Of a stretch of DNA of 64,000 bases, positions 19,074-28,546 are shown piece by piece. The stretch lies in NCBI GenBank assembly GCA_013152085.1, contig JAADHC010000008.1, forward strand, positions 18,964 to 82,963. The letters run 5' to 3'. Below the pieces are notes generated by a model. It did no database searches. It was not told the DNA's origin and worked only from the letters and a program-made list of their open reading frames with translations. This stretch comes from Chlorobiota bacterium (GTDB lineage Bacteria; Bacteroidota; Bacteroidia; Bacteroidales; VadinHA17). The position numbers and the translations under genes are program-made. How positions within the stretch are numbered: the stretch's first letter is position 1; each line of letters opens with the position of its first letter.

Positions 19074-21194
19074 ATGAAAAAACACATTTTGTTCTTTGGT
19101 TTGGCTGTTGTCATTGCGATTACCGCCTGTCAGCAACAAAAACTGCATTATCCGGTTGCCCGAAAAACAGATCAGGCAGATGACTATTTCGGAACTAAAG
19201 TTCCTGATCCCTACCGGTGGCTTGAAAATGATACCTCTGCAGAAACTGCTGCCTGGGTGAAAGCGGAAAATGAGGTTACCTTCGGTTATCTTGAAAAGAT
19301 ACCTTTCCGGGACAAGATCAGGGAAAGAATCACCGAGATATGGAATTATCCGCGTATGTCTTCGCCCTGGAAAGCCGGGGGATATTATTTCTTTACTAAA
19401 AATGACGGCCTTCAGAACCAGAGTGTTTATTATATGATGGATAGCCTGGGGGCTGAGCCCCGGATTATCCTTGATCCCAATACGCTTTCAAAAGACGGGA
19501 CGGTAGCACTGACAGCATTTAACGTATCACGAGACGGGAAATACCTGGCCTATGGCATTTCAAGGGGTGGGTCCGACTGGCGGGAATTTTTTGTTAAAGA
19601 TGTAAAGACAGGGAAGAATTTTGACGACCATCTGCAGTGGATTAAATTTTCAGGGATTGCATGGTTTGGCGACGGATTTTTCTATAGTCGTTTTACCGTT
19701 CCGGAAACAGGTAAGGAACTGTCTGCCGAAAACAAAAACAACAGGGTCTATTTTCATGAAACAGGAACCCGTCAGGACCAGGATGTACTCATTTACGAAG
19801 ACTCCCAACATCCCGACTGGAGTTTTTATCCTTCTGTTACCGAAGATGAGCGGTTCCTGGTTATTTCCGTAATGAAATCTACAAGCGGCAATGCATTATA
19901 TATCAAAGATCTGAGTAAAAATAATGAGCCGCTGATCCCGTTGGTGAAAGACTTCGATAATGATTACTGGGTCGTGGATCATCGTAATGGTAAGATCTAT
20001 ATTATGACCAATAATGAGGCCCCCATGTATCGTCTTGTCGCTATAAGCGATAAGGCTCCTGATATGACAAAGGCAATTACGATTCTGCCGGAAAATGCTG
20101 AACAGGTACTTACCGGAGTTACGTTTGGCGGCGGCAAACTTATTGCAGGCTACATGAAGGATGCCCATGATATTTACAGCGTTTTTGATCCCGATGGTAC
20201 TTTCCTCCATGATGTCGAACTTCCTTCGATCGGATCTGTTGGTGGTTTTAACGCCCGCTATAAGGATAATACGGCTTTTTACACTTTTACGTCTTTTACC
20301 TTTCCTTCGGTAGTTTTCCGTTATGATATTGAAAGAAACATATCTACCGAATGGTTCAAGCCCAAAATCGACTTTGATTTCGATCGGTATGTAACCGAAC
20401 AGGTTTTTTACCCCGGCAAAGACAGTACCATGATCCCGATGTTCATTGTTCACCGGAAGGACATGGAATTAAACGGTAAGAATCCTACATGGTTATACGG
20501 TTATGGGGGCTTTAACATCAGCCTGACCCCCTCTTTCAGAGTCTCCCGGCTAATATGGCTGGAGAATGGTGGGGTATATGCTATGGCCAACCTTCGCGGA
20601 GGTGGGGAATATGGCGAAAAATGGCACGAAGCGGGAACGAAAATGAATAAACAGAATGTCTTTGACGATTTTATCTATGCGGCGAAATATCTGATTAACA
20701 AAAAATATACCTCTCCCGAATACCTGGCCTGTCAGGGTGGTTCGAATGGCGGATTGCTGATCGGTGCCGTAATTAATCAGGCTCCCGAACTCTTCCGCGT
20801 GGCATTACCGGCAGTCGGTGTGATGGACATGTTGCGGTATCATAAATTTACCATAGGAAGATTCTGGGCGGCTGATTATGGTACCAGCGAAGACAGTAAA
20901 GAGATGTTTGAATATCTGTATCATTATTCTCCGCTACACAACATTAAACCGGGGCTTCCGTATCCGGCAGTACTGATTACAACGGCGGATCATGATGACC
21001 GGGTTGTTCCTGCTCATTCATTCAAATACGCCGCTACGCTGCAGTCAACGTATAAAGGCCCTAATCCTGTCCTGATACGTATCGAAACAAAAGCAGGACA
21101 CGGTAGCGGAAAACCAACAACCAAACGGATTGAAGAAGCTACCGACCTGTATTCCTTTACATTTTATAATATGGGCATCACACCCAAATATTAA
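19074..21194 (+). CDS. Prolyl oligopeptidase (S9A), lipoprotein
   Basis: A 706-residue serine peptidase cleaving after proline in short peptides. The N-terminus ends in a lipobox (VVIAITACQQQ), so it is predicted to be a periplasmic or outer-membrane-tethered lipoprotein. The N-terminal YPVARKTDQADDYFG with DPYRWLEND is the S9A signature, followed by a seven-bladed propeller (about 90-430). The alpha/beta hydrolase domain carries the nucleophile Ser557 in GGSNGGLL, the acid in ADHDDRVVP (about 640) and the His in TKAGHGSGK (about 675). The triad looks intact. Confidence 0.95.
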   Translation: MKKHILFFGLAVVIAITACQQQKLHYPVARKTDQADDYFGTKVPDPYRWLENDTSAETAAWVKAENEVTFGYLEKIPFRDKIRERITEIWNYPRMSSPWKAGGYYFFTKNDGLQNQSVYYMMDSLGAEPRIILDPNTLSKDGTVALTAFNVSRDGKYLAYGISRGGSDWREFFVKDVKTGKNFDDHLQWIKFSGIAWFGDGFFYSRFTVPETGKELSAENKNNRVYFHETGTRQDQDVLIYEDSQHPDWSFYPSVTEDERFLVISVMKSTSGNALYIKDLSKNNEPLIPLVKDFDNDYWVVDHRNGKIYIMTNNEAPMYRLVAISDKAPDMTKAITILPENAEQVLTGVTFGGGKLIAGYMKDAHDIYSVFDPDGTFLHDVELPSIGSVGGFNARYKDNTAFYTFTSFTFPSVVFRYDIERNISTEWFKPKIDFDFDRYVTEQVFYPGKDSTMIPMFIVHRKDMELNGKNPTWLYGYGGFNISLTPSFRVSRLIWLENGGVYAMANLRGGGEYGEKWHEAGTKMNKQNVFDDFIYAAKYLINKKYTSPEYLACQGGSNGGLLIGAVINQAPELFRVALPAVGVMDMLRYHKFTIGRFWAADYGTSEDSKEMFEYLYHYSPLHNIKPGLPYPAVLITTADHDDRVVPAHSFKYAATLQSTYKGPNPVLIRIETKAGHGSGKPTTKRIEEATDLYSFTFYNMGITPKY

Positions 21195-21213
21195 AACCTT
21201 ATTATTTGAAATG

Positions 21214-21243
21214 AGGACAGGACTGAAATGCCTGTTCTTTTTT
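21214..21243 (+). terminator. Terminator after the prolyl oligopeptidase gene
   Basis: AGGACAGG (21214-21221) pairs with CCTGTTCT (21231-21238) with one G-U pair, followed by a run of T. Confidence 0.75.
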
Positions 21244-21268
21244 ATTCCGTAAACTTCCCCGGTTATTT

Positions 21269-21276
21269 TATCTTTG
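21269..21276 (+). promoter_or_regulatory. -7 promoter box of the deoxynucleoside kinase gene
   Basis: TATCTTTG matches TAnnTTTG, 53 bases before the start codon. Confidence 0.5.
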
Positions 21277-21329
21277 TACCGGGACACAGCTCTTTACTTA
21301 TAAAGGGTAGTTTTTATGGTTAGCTGCTG

Positions 21330-21965
21330 ATGCATTACAGGTATATTGTTATCGAAGGAAATATTGGTGCAGGAAAGACCACGTTAGCTACACGCATCGC
21401 GAAGGAATATGGTGCACGGCTTGTACTGGAGCAATTTGCAGATAATCCATTCCTGCCAAAATTTTATGAAAACCCTGACAGATATGCTTTCCCCCTCGAA
21501 ATGTCTTTTCTCTCAGAGCGCTATAACCAGTTGAAACATGAGCTGACCCAACCGGAGCTGTTTACCAGTTTTACCATAGCAGATTACTATTTTGCAAAAT
21601 CACTGATTTTTGCCAGGAATACGTTGCAACCTGATGAATACAGGCTCTATCATCAGATTTATGCTATTATTTATGAGCATCTTCCACGACCTGATCTTTA
21701 TGTTTTCCTCCATGTTTCTACGGACAGGTTGCTCAATAATATCAAAAGACGCGGACGTGCTTATGAATCCGGGATTACTGCAGGATATCTTGAAAAAATA
21801 AGAGATGGTTATTTCCGGTTTTTCAGTCAGGAAAAAGATATCCGATTTTTAATCCTGGACACAACTATGGTTGATTTTGTTGAGAATCAGGAGGATTTCC
21901 GGAAAGTTAAAAAAATTATCCTCGAAAAGGAATATCCGGCGGGAATTACGAGGATTACCCTGTAA
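21330..21965 (+). CDS. Deoxynucleoside kinase (deoxyadenosine/deoxyguanosine type)
   Basis: A 211-residue cytoplasmic kinase of the dNK family that phosphorylates deoxynucleosides for salvage. The P-loop is EGNIGAGKTTLA near residue 9. The substrate-binding EQFADNPFLPKFYENPDRYAF segment, the PDLYVFLHVSTDRLLNNIKRRGR segment with the LID arginines and the family length all agree. The exact base preference (purine against pyrimidine) cannot be fixed from sequence alone. It is a single gene between two terminated units. Confidence 0.9.
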   Translation: MHYRYIVIEGNIGAGKTTLATRIAKEYGARLVLEQFADNPFLPKFYENPDRYAFPLEMSFLSERYNQLKHELTQPELFTSFTIADYYFAKSLIFARNTLQPDEYRLYHQIYAIIYEHLPRPDLYVFLHVSTDRLLNNIKRRGRAYESGITAGYLEKIRDGYFRFFSQEKDIRFLILDTTMVDFVENQEDFRKVKKIILEKEYPAGITRITL

Positions 21966-22087
21966 GTTTATGCTTAATTCACTGACCAAATACTCATGAA
22001 CAGGATGAAAATCCTCCGTAAGTGGCATGGGAAAGGCTTTTTTTACGAAAAAGTAGAGGGAATATTTTTTTTTTTTGCAAAACGTAG

Positions 22088-22095
22088 TAGTTTTG
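22088..22095 (+). promoter_or_regulatory. -7 promoter box of the TPR/OmpA-like lipoprotein gene
   Basis: TAGTTTTG matches TAnnTTTG. It places the transcription start near 22099, before both in-frame starts (22111 and 22144). The start at 22144 is favoured because the lipoprotein signal begins there. Confidence 0.5.
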
Positions 22096-22143
22096 TAGTA
22101 TCAACCTAAATTGATTGAATGTAAAACAAATAACCCTGTAATT

Positions 22144-23856
22144 ATGAAAAGACTATCTTATTTTGGATCATTTATTCTGGTTGCCGCTTTCCTTAGTGGT
22201 TGTGGTGGCTTGAACAAAATGAAAAAGGATGCCGGCAATATCAGCTACCAGGTAACGCCGAAAGTACTTGAAGCTCATGGAGGGAAAGTGGCTGTTTCTA
22301 TTACCGGACAGTTCCCGGAAAAGTATTTCAATAAGAATGCCATTGTTGAAGCTACACCCGTTCTGGTCTATGAAGGCGGCGAAACAGCTTTCCCCTCGGT
22401 CACCTTACAGGGAGAAAAGGTGGAAGCCAATAATAAGTCCATAAGTTTTGCCGGTGGTAAATTTGATTATTCAGGCGAAGTGGATTTCAAGGATGCCATG
22501 CGCGTTTCCGAATTAATGCTTCGTGTAAAAGCTTCCATGAAAGGAACTTCCGTGGATTTCGATCCGGTAAAACTGGCTGACGGAGTGATTGCCACTTCAA
22601 CACTGGTTATGAAAATGCCGAAACCTATCTTCATGAAAGACAATTTCAAGCGGATTATTCCTGAGGATAAGATGGCCGACATTAATTTTATCATTAATCG
22701 TTATAACCTCCGGAAATCGGAGCTTAAAGCCGAAGACGTACAGGCATTGCTTGATTTTGTCAAGGCAGCAAACGAAGCTCCAAATATGGAGTTCACAAGT
22801 ACTGAAATTCATGGGTATGCTTCTCCCGACGGAAAATACGACTTTAATGCCAAACTGAGCCAGGAAAGAGCTGACGCTGTAGATAAATATATGCAGCGGG
22901 AATATAAAAGGGCAAAAGTTGAAGCGGTAAATAAAGAAAGCTTCATCTCTGAAAAGTCTACAGCCGAAGACTGGGATGGTTTCAAAAAACTGTTGGAGAA
23001 TTCTACGATTAAGGATAAAGATCTGATCCTGCGCGTTCTTTCCATGTATTCGGATCCTGAAGTACGTGAAAAAGAGATCCGCAATATGGCTGAAGCATTT
23101 GAAGTTCTGAAGAAAAGTATTCTCCCGGAACTTCGTCGTTCACAGATACAGGTCAATGTAAATAAAATCGGTTTCTCCGACGAGGAAATTCTGAATTATA
23201 TCGAATCCAATCCTGATACACTGGGGATTGAAGAGATGCTGTATGCCGCAACTTTAACGGATGATGCAGCCAGGCAGCTTAAATTCTATCAAACAGCATT
23301 TGCAAAATATCCACAGTGCATCCGCGCAGCCAACAACGTTGGCGCTACCTTCCTGAAAATGGGGAAAGTTGCCGAAGCTAAAGATGCGCTCATGAAAGCA
23401 AAAGCCCTCAAGGATATTGACATTGTTAAAAACAACCTCGGTTTCTGCGAACTTTTGGACGGAAACCTGGATAAAGCAACGGAATACTTTACTTCCATGC
23501 AGAAACCTACTCCCGAATCAAACTTCGGATTGGGGACCATCGCCATTATCAAAGGAAATTATCAGGATGCTGTCAATTTCTTTGGCAATGAACCTTCACT
23601 GAACAATGCACTGGCAAAATTGTTGAATGACGATGCTACGGGAGCCAAAAACCTTCTCGATGGCTGGGATCATGAATGCAAACATGTTGATTATCTGAAA
23701 GCTGTCATCGGCGCCCGCCTGGGTAACGAAGACTATATGTTCAATAATCTTAAACTGGCGGTTCAGAAGGATGCCAAGATGAAAGATCAGATCAAAACCG
23801 ACATGGAGTTTGGTAAATATTTTGAAAACGATACCTTTAAATCAATCGTTGAATAA
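22144..23856 (+). CDS. TPR and OmpA-like domain lipoprotein
   Basis: A 570-residue lipoprotein: the signal MKRLSYFGSFILVAAFLSGC ends in a clear lipobox. Residues about 215-265 resemble an OmpA C-terminal fold (TEIHGYASPDG with LSQERADAV), split by an insertion, and residues about 370-540 look like TPR repeats. This family is abundant at the outer membrane of Bacteroidales, but no function is established that I can name. An upstream in-frame ATG at 22111 would bury the signal peptide and is rejected. A strong terminator shared with the convergent methyltransferase gene follows. Confidence 0.85.
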   Translation: MKRLSYFGSFILVAAFLSGCGGLNKMKKDAGNISYQVTPKVLEAHGGKVAVSITGQFPEKYFNKNAIVEATPVLVYEGGETAFPSVTLQGEKVEANNKSISFAGGKFDYSGEVDFKDAMRVSELMLRVKASMKGTSVDFDPVKLADGVIATSTLVMKMPKPIFMKDNFKRIIPEDKMADINFIINRYNLRKSELKAEDVQALLDFVKAANEAPNMEFTSTEIHGYASPDGKYDFNAKLSQERADAVDKYMQREYKRAKVEAVNKESFISEKSTAEDWDGFKKLLENSTIKDKDLILRVLSMYSDPEVREKEIRNMAEAFEVLKKSILPELRRSQIQVNVNKIGFSDEEILNYIESNPDTLGIEEMLYAATLTDDAARQLKFYQTAFAKYPQCIRAANNVGATFLKMGKVAEAKDALMKAKALKDIDIVKNNLGFCELLDGNLDKATEYFTSMQKPTPESNFGLGTIAIIKGNYQDAVNFFGNEPSLNNALAKLLNDDATGAKNLLDGWDHECKHVDYLKAVIGARLGNEDYMFNNLKLAVQKDAKMKDQIKTDMEFGKYFENDTFKSIVE

Positions 23857-23876
23857 AATATATTTCACGTATACTG

Positions 23877-23908
23877 AAAGAGCGGTGTTTTCACCGCTCT
23901 TTTTTTTG
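23877..23908. terminator. Bidirectional terminator
   Basis: AAAGAGCGGTG (23877-23887) pairs with CACCGCTCTTT (23892-23902) over a TTTT loop. T runs on the right and A on the left suit both converging genes. Confidence 0.88.
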
Positions 23909-24439
23909 CCTGAGTTTGAGATAAAAATCCCACAAAATAATACCGGCACTGACAACGATATTAAATGAATGTTTGGTGCCGAACTGGGGAATCTCAATAC
24001 ATTGATCACTTATATCAACAGCCTCCTGGCTTACCCCGTGGATTTCATGACCGAAAACCAGCGCATATCTTTGATCCGGAGCAGGGAAGTAACTGTCCAG
24101 GAGGATTCCGCCTTCCACCTGTTCAATGGACAGAATCGTATAATCCTGCTCTTTTAAATCTTCCAGCGCTTCCACGGTAGTAGCATAATATTTCCAGGAT
24201 ACTGATTTTGTTGCGCCCAGTGCGGTTTTCCTGATCTCTTTGTGGGGAGGGCAGGCCGTGATACCACAAAGATAAATTGCTTCAACAAGAAAGGCATCTG
24301 CTGTCCGGAATACAGACCCGATATTATTCATGCTACGGACATTATCCAATACAATAATAACCGGAAACTTCTCGGCTTTCCTGTATTCCGGTATCGTGCG
24401 CCGGCCAAGTGCTGCGTTTGGTATCTTGCGTCGTCTCAC
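23891..24439 (-). CDS. TrmH/SpoU family RNA 2'-O-methyltransferase
   Basis: A 182-residue SPOUT methyltransferase that uses SAM to methylate a ribose 2'-OH in tRNA or rRNA. The three SpoU motifs are present: NVRSMNNIGSVFRTADAF, ALVFGHEIHGVSQEA and CIEIPQFGTKHSFNIVVSAGI. It lacks the N-terminal substrate-binding L30e domain seen in RlmB, so the target could be tRNA or rRNA and is undetermined. It is a single gene, convergent with the lipoprotein gene and overlapping the shared terminator at its 3' end. Confidence 0.9.
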   Translation of the reverse strand: MRRRKIPNAALGRRTIPEYRKAEKFPVIIVLDNVRSMNNIGSVFRTADAFLVEAIYLCGITACPPHKEIRKTALGATKSVSWKYYATTVEALEDLKEQDYTILSIEQVEGGILLDSYFPAPDQRYALVFGHEIHGVSQEAVDISDQCIEIPQFGTKHSFNIVVSAGIILWDFYLKLRQKKER

Positions 24440-24544
24440 AGGCGCAAATTTAAACCAAAATTCCTTATAATATCTCTTTTGGCGGCAAACCGTTAAAAAG
24501 AGAGTTTGAACATTTCACTCCTGTGGGTCACGTTGTAAAACATA

Positions 24545-24575
24545 TTTGAATTCATACGGAAAAACCGTACTTTTG
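24545..24575 (+). promoter_or_regulatory. Promoter of sucC
   Basis: TTTG (24545-24548), 19 bases, then TACTTTTG (24568-24575). This is one of the clearest Bacteroidota consensus promoters in the window. Confidence 0.75.
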
Positions 24576-24601
24576 GTCTTCATTTTTCAAACAAAGACGC
24601 T

Positions 24602-25792
24602 ATGAATATACATGAATATCAGGGCAAACAGATGCTGAAGAGTTTCGGGGTAACCATCCAGGAAGGGATAGTTGCCGAAACGCCGGAAAGAGCTGTTGAA
24701 GCTGCCAAAGAGCTTACCAAAAATACAGGAACCGGCATGTGGGTAATCAAGGCTCAAATCCATGCAGGCGGACGTGGGAAAGGTGGTGGGGTTAAACTGG
24801 CAAAATCGCTGGATGAGGTTAAAGAACTGGCCAAGAAAATGATTGGCATGACCCTGGTTACACATCAAACCGGGCCCGAAGGGAAAGAGGTTCATAAAAT
24901 TCTCATAGCACAGGATGTTTATTATCCGGGAGAATCTGAGATCAGTGAATTCTATATGAGTGTGTTATTGAACCGGCAGACAGGCCGGAATGTAGTCATG
25001 TACTCAACTGAGGGCGGTATGGACATTGAGACGGTGGCTGAGAAAACCCCGCATCTGATCTTCCGCGAAGAAGTCGACCCGCGTGTCGGTTTGTTGCCTT
25101 TCCAGGCCAGACGTATTGCTTTTAACCTTGGCCTTTCCGGGAAGGCCTTTAAAGAGATGACCCGTTTTGTAACGGCACTTTATATGGCTTACGAAAAAAC
25201 CGACAGTTCACTGTTTGAGATCAATCCGGTACTAAAAACTTCTGATGACCGAATCCTGGCTGTTGACTGTAAGGTTAACCTTGATGATAATGCACTGTTC
25301 CGGCACAAGGATTATATCGAACTGCGCGATCTTGCCGAAGAAGACCCGGCCGAAGTGGAAGCCAGTAAAAACGACCTGAATTTTATCAAGCTGGATGGTA
25401 ATGTGGGATGCATGGTTAACGGTGCCGGGCTGGCTATGGCGACTATGGATATTATCAAATTGTCGGGGGGGGATCCTGCCAACTTCCTTGATGTCGGGGG
25501 AACCGCAAATGCCGAGACCGTTGAAGCAGGATTCCGTATCATACTCCAGGAACCAAATGTAAAGGCCATACTTGTCAATATTTTTGGCGGGATCGTCCGA
25601 TGTGATCGTGTCGCACAGGGGGTGGTTGATGCTTACCATAAAGTAGGGGATATCCCCGTACCGGTGATTGTCCGTTTACAGGGAACAAATGCCGAAGAAG
25701 GTAAAAAATTGATTGATGATTCAGGCCTGAAAGTATATTCTGCCATTACACTGCAGGAAGCTGCTGACAAGGTTAAAGATCTTGTAGGTTAA
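24602..25792 (+). CDS. sucC: Succinyl-CoA ligase (ADP-forming) beta subunit
   Basis: The beta chain of succinyl-CoA synthetase, making ATP from succinyl-CoA in the TCA cycle. At 396 residues it shows the ATP-grasp start [17 protein letters not shown], the [17 protein letters not shown] nucleotide loop, FEINPV with metal ligands, and [10 protein letters not shown] in the C-terminal ligase domain. The partner sucD is not next to it: the following gene is arcA on the opposite strand. The two stop codons share the bases TTAA at 25789-25792. Confidence 0.97.
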   Translation: MNIHEYQGKQMLKSFGVTIQEGIVAETPERAVEAAKELTKNTGTGMWVIKAQIHAGGRGKGGGVKLAKSLDEVKELAKKMIGMTLVTHQTGPEGKEVHKILIAQDVYYPGESEISEFYMSVLLNRQTGRNVVMYSTEGGMDIETVAEKTPHLIFREEVDPRVGLLPFQARRIAFNLGLSGKAFKEMTRFVTALYMAYEKTDSSLFEINPVLKTSDDRILAVDCKVNLDDNALFRHKDYIELRDLAEEDPAEVEASKNDLNFIKLDGNVGCMVNGAGLAMATMDIIKLSGGDPANFLDVGGTANAETVEAGFRIILQEPNVKAILVNIFGGIVRCDRVAQGVVDAYHKVGDIPVPVIVRLQGTNAEEGKKLIDDSGLKVYSAITLQEAADKVKDLVG

Positions 25793-27039
25793 TCCCTGTC
25801 CAGCGGCAGCGTCATACATCTTGCTCCGCCGCCACCCCGGGCAAGTTCAGATCCCGAAAGAGTAATGACACATTTTACCGTCTTGATGGGATCCTTCTTT
25901 CCCAAAACCACGTCATCGGCAGGGATCACTTCATAGCCACGGTTGTTCAGCTCTTCCAACGTATGAACATTCCGCGCATATCCCAGTACTTTGCCAGGGG
26001 CCACGGCAAAAAAGTTGGCACCGCTGTGCCACTGTTCACGTTGTTGGATCCAGGGGTCTTTTCTGCCGCCACAGTAAAGAATATCGAGATCCAATCCCAG
26101 CATTCGCAATCCTGCAGGTATGTTTTCGATGTGCCGGATCTTTTTTACTTTTCCGCCTTCCGCCGAAATCAGTACGGTTTGGTATAATGAGGGATGCAGG
26201 ATCACCGGCTCATAGATCATACACTGATGTTCATCCAGCATGGTAAATACCATATCGAGATGAATAAAAGATTCCGGTTCAGGCGGCAGCTCCTGGACAA
26301 TGATATGAAGAGGTGCGTGATGATATCGGGTAATTTCCTGAATGATCAAATCGATGCCTTCGGAAGAAGTACGAACGCCATTGCCCATCAGGAGAATTTC
26401 CTCAGATACGACCTGGATATCACCCCCTTCAAACATGGCACGTGGCTCTTTAACCGAAGCATTGCTTACCAGCTTGTTAACCTGGAATGCCGGATGATGG
26501 CGAAAAACAAACTCCATCAGGCTGGCTTCCCGTGCCCGAACACGTGTAGCCATGCGGCTACTGAAAAAATGTCCGAAAATACCGGCACCGGTATCACGGG
26601 TAAAAAACAAATTATGCAGGGGCTTGAGGGAAAATCGATCTTTACTGAGATACCGGGTCAGGGTATCTTTTATCATGGGGATTCCTTCTATCAATTGTTT
26701 TGATAAAACATCCGGTGACAAGGACATCAGGGTGTCAATAGCAGAAGCCTGTTCTTCATTCTCGCAAATGCTGCGGACAAGATTTTCACGGATCCTGTTA
26801 TTTTCAAGAACTGTCTTTAATAATGCTTTTACTTCGTATACCTCTGAAAAAAGCTCCAGAATACGCCGGAAAGGAGCATATTCTTCACGGGCTACCTGAA
26901 GATTGAGAATATCGCTGTACAAGGCCCGTTCGGCATTTCCGGGAGTCATATTTTCAATCTCAGGGCCGGGTGTATGGATGATTACTTTTCGTAATCGCCC
27001 GGTTTCGGAAAAAATATGTACGGGTTCTTCTTTTATCAT
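25789..27039 (-). CDS. arcA: Arginine deiminase
   Basis: Hydrolyses arginine to citrulline and ammonia, the first step of the arginine deiminase pathway. The protein of 416 residues starts at MIKEEPVHIFSETG, which fits family N-termini; the ATG at 27078 adds 13 unrelated residues. Active-site signatures are FTRDTGAGI, the His-Asp segment FIHLDMVFTMLD, the conserved GNGVRTS and the nucleophile Cys408 near the C-terminus ([11 protein letters not shown]). No ornithine carbamoyltransferase, carbamate kinase or antiporter gene is adjacent, so the pathway is dispersed or the enzyme serves nitrogen supply. Confidence 0.93.
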   Translation of the reverse strand: MIKEEPVHIFSETGRLRKVIIHTPGPEIENMTPGNAERALYSDILNLQVAREEYAPFRRILELFSEVYEVKALLKTVLENNRIRENLVRSICENEEQASAIDTLMSLSPDVLSKQLIEGIPMIKDTLTRYLSKDRFSLKPLHNLFFTRDTGAGIFGHFFSSRMATRVRAREASLMEFVFRHHPAFQVNKLVSNASVKEPRAMFEGGDIQVVSEEILLMGNGVRTSSEGIDLIIQEITRYHHAPLHIIVQELPPEPESFIHLDMVFTMLDEHQCMIYEPVILHPSLYQTVLISAEGGKVKKIRHIENIPAGLRMLGLDLDILYCGGRKDPWIQQREQWHSGANFFAVAPGKVLGYARNVHTLEELNNRGYEVIPADDVVLGKKDPIKTVKCVITLSGSELARGGGGARCMTLPLDRD

Positions 27040-27197
27040 AATAGTACGGTTTATCCCTGTCAAACCAGTTTCTGACACCGGTTATTTTATGTGTCTTGTC
27101 GCAGAAAGGCTTTTTTCCGGATGTACCGCAATCATAAAACGATGTAAATTCCTCTGCTGTTTTTGTCCATACAACCTGTCGTGGATGGACAAAGGTA

Positions 27198-27695
27198 TTA
27201 GTTTTTCCGGATAACCAGACAACCGGCCATTATGTCGTGGAGGGCCTGTTTTTTTTCAGTAATGCCGGCCATAATGAATCCGATATACAAGATCATCCGC
27301 GAGATGATCTTTCCGAAATAGCGTCCGGTAGCACGACCGAAACCGACAGGGTTTCCTTCCAGATCTGTGACCCGGAGGCCCAATGCCATCTTTCCTAATG
27401 TGGCCTGGTTCTTAGAACTTTCCATCAGGGCATAGTAGAGCCATCCTGTAGCCAGCGTCAGTAAACCTAGCGTGACAGCGGCACCGATAATACCTCCGAT
27501 GCCCAATAAGGTTTGTTCATTAAAATTACCAGCCGTGGCAATACTGATTGCTGAAAAAACAATGGCACCTATAAATGGAAGTGCAAGTAAGAACCCTGCG
27601 AATTGAAGAATAAAATAGTCGATCAGGTAGGCAACAAAGCGAAGCCAGAAACCTGCATATTTAACCGGTTGGGGTTCGGGGGATAAGGTTTCCAT
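27198..27695 (-). CDS. RDD family membrane protein
   Basis: A 165-residue inner-membrane protein of the RDD family, with the first helix containing FWLRFVAYLIDYFI (the R-x-x-D motif), a long second hydrophobic region, and a third segment with the conserved LGKMALGLRVTDLEGNPVG. Three or four membrane helices are expected. RDD proteins are mostly uncharacterised; some act in Na+/H+ exchange. It stands alone between arcA and the Crp/Fnr gene, with no clue to its partner. Confidence 0.85.
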   Translation of the reverse strand: METLSPEPQPVKYAGFWLRFVAYLIDYFILQFAGFLLALPFIGAIVFSAISIATAGNFNEQTLLGIGGIIGAAVTLGLLTLATGWLYYALMESSKNQATLGKMALGLRVTDLEGNPVGFGRATGRYFGKIISRMILYIGFIMAGITEKKQALHDIMAGCLVIRKN

Positions 27696-27785
27696 AGAAC
27701 ATGTTTTTTTTGTTTGCTGGTTAAAAATACGAAAATAAATGCAAAGTTGACACGGGCAGGGAGAATCCGTTTAATCCCACCGGGT

Positions 27786-28466
27786 TTATTTTATTGTCAG
27801 ACTGCGGAGGGTTTGTTTGTCAAGGATGACAACTTCTTTTTTTTCCAGCCTGATCAATTTTGAATGATGAAGTTCACGCAGGGTGCGGCTTAAGGCGGGT
27901 CTCGATACACCAAATAGTTTGGCAAGGGAAGATTGGGAAAGGGGTAAAATAAAATTATTACTTTTCTGTTCAAGTGAAAGTTCAAGTAAATAAAGAGCAA
28001 GCTTCCCTTTGATCGTAGGAAAGGACAGAAATTTGATTTTATTACTGAGAAACTGTGCGCGGTCTGATATCAGACGAAGATAATTTTTCAGGATACGGAC
28101 CTCCTGCTGAAGCAAATATGTGAGTGATTCCCTTGGTATAATCAACAGTAATACCAAATCCGTGGCAACCAGTTCTACAGGTAAATGATTATCGCTGGCA
28201 AAAAGAAAGGCAGGTGCCAGCAGGCGGGGCGCCGAAATCTTCTCGATCCGGATGACCTTTCCCGAAGCATCGTTCATCCGGGCAATGACATTTCCTTTCA
28301 GAACAACCATAAGCTGGTCGATACGATATCCCTCTGTCGCGATAATTTCATTTCTTGAATAACGGGTTGTCCGGTAATTGATTTCTAAAAACAACCGGTA
28401 CAAATCTTCCCTGCTGATCCCGTTAAACAATCCGCAGTGATAAAGGATTGAAATATAATCTTCCAT
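27786..28466 (-). CDS. Crp/Fnr family transcription regulator
   Basis: A 226-residue regulator with an N-terminal cyclic-nucleotide-binding-like sensor fold (about 20-130), a dimerisation helix (about 130-160) and a C-terminal winged helix with SLAKLFGVSRPALSRTLREL. The N-terminus does not show the FNR four-Cys cluster, so the signal could be a heme, NO or another ligand. It is divergent from a 4Fe-4S protein gene, and a TGTAAT-N4-ATTACA dyad lies in the shared 80-base gap. The arrangement resembles HcpR-type nitrosative-stress regulators, but no hcp gene is present, so this is only a suggestion. Confidence 0.88.
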   Translation of the reverse strand: MEDYISILYHCGLFNGISREDLYRLFLEINYRTTRYSRNEIIATEGYRIDQLMVVLKGNVIARMNDASGKVIRIEKISAPRLLAPAFLFASDNHLPVELVATDLVLLLIIPRESLTYLLQQEVRILKNYLRLISDRAQFLSNKIKFLSFPTIKGKLALYLLELSLEQKSNNFILPLSQSSLAKLFGVSRPALSRTLRELHHSKLIRLEKKEVVILDKQTLRSLTIK

Positions 28467-28485
28467 CAGGGATAAAAGTACAATT

Positions 28486-28501
28486 TGTAATCTTTATTAC
28501 A
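28486..28501. promoter_or_regulatory. Candidate Crp/Fnr operator
   Basis: TGTAAT-CTTT-ATTACA is a perfect 6-4-6 inverted repeat with the spacing of Fnr-type sites. Its centre is about 41 bases upstream of the start predicted from the -7 box at 28524-28531, a class II activator position. It is also 20 bases before the regulator's own start codon, suiting autoregulation. Confidence 0.6.
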
Positions 28502-28523
28502 GAATTATTCTCTTATTCAGAGA

Positions 28524-28531
28524 TATTTTTG
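28524..28531 (+). promoter_or_regulatory. -7 promoter box of the 4Fe-4S protein gene
   Basis: TATTTTTG fits TAnnTTTG, 15 bases before the start codon. No -33 TTTG is clear, as expected for an activator-dependent promoter. Confidence 0.55.
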
Positions 28532-28546
28532 TAAAAAAAGAGAAAT

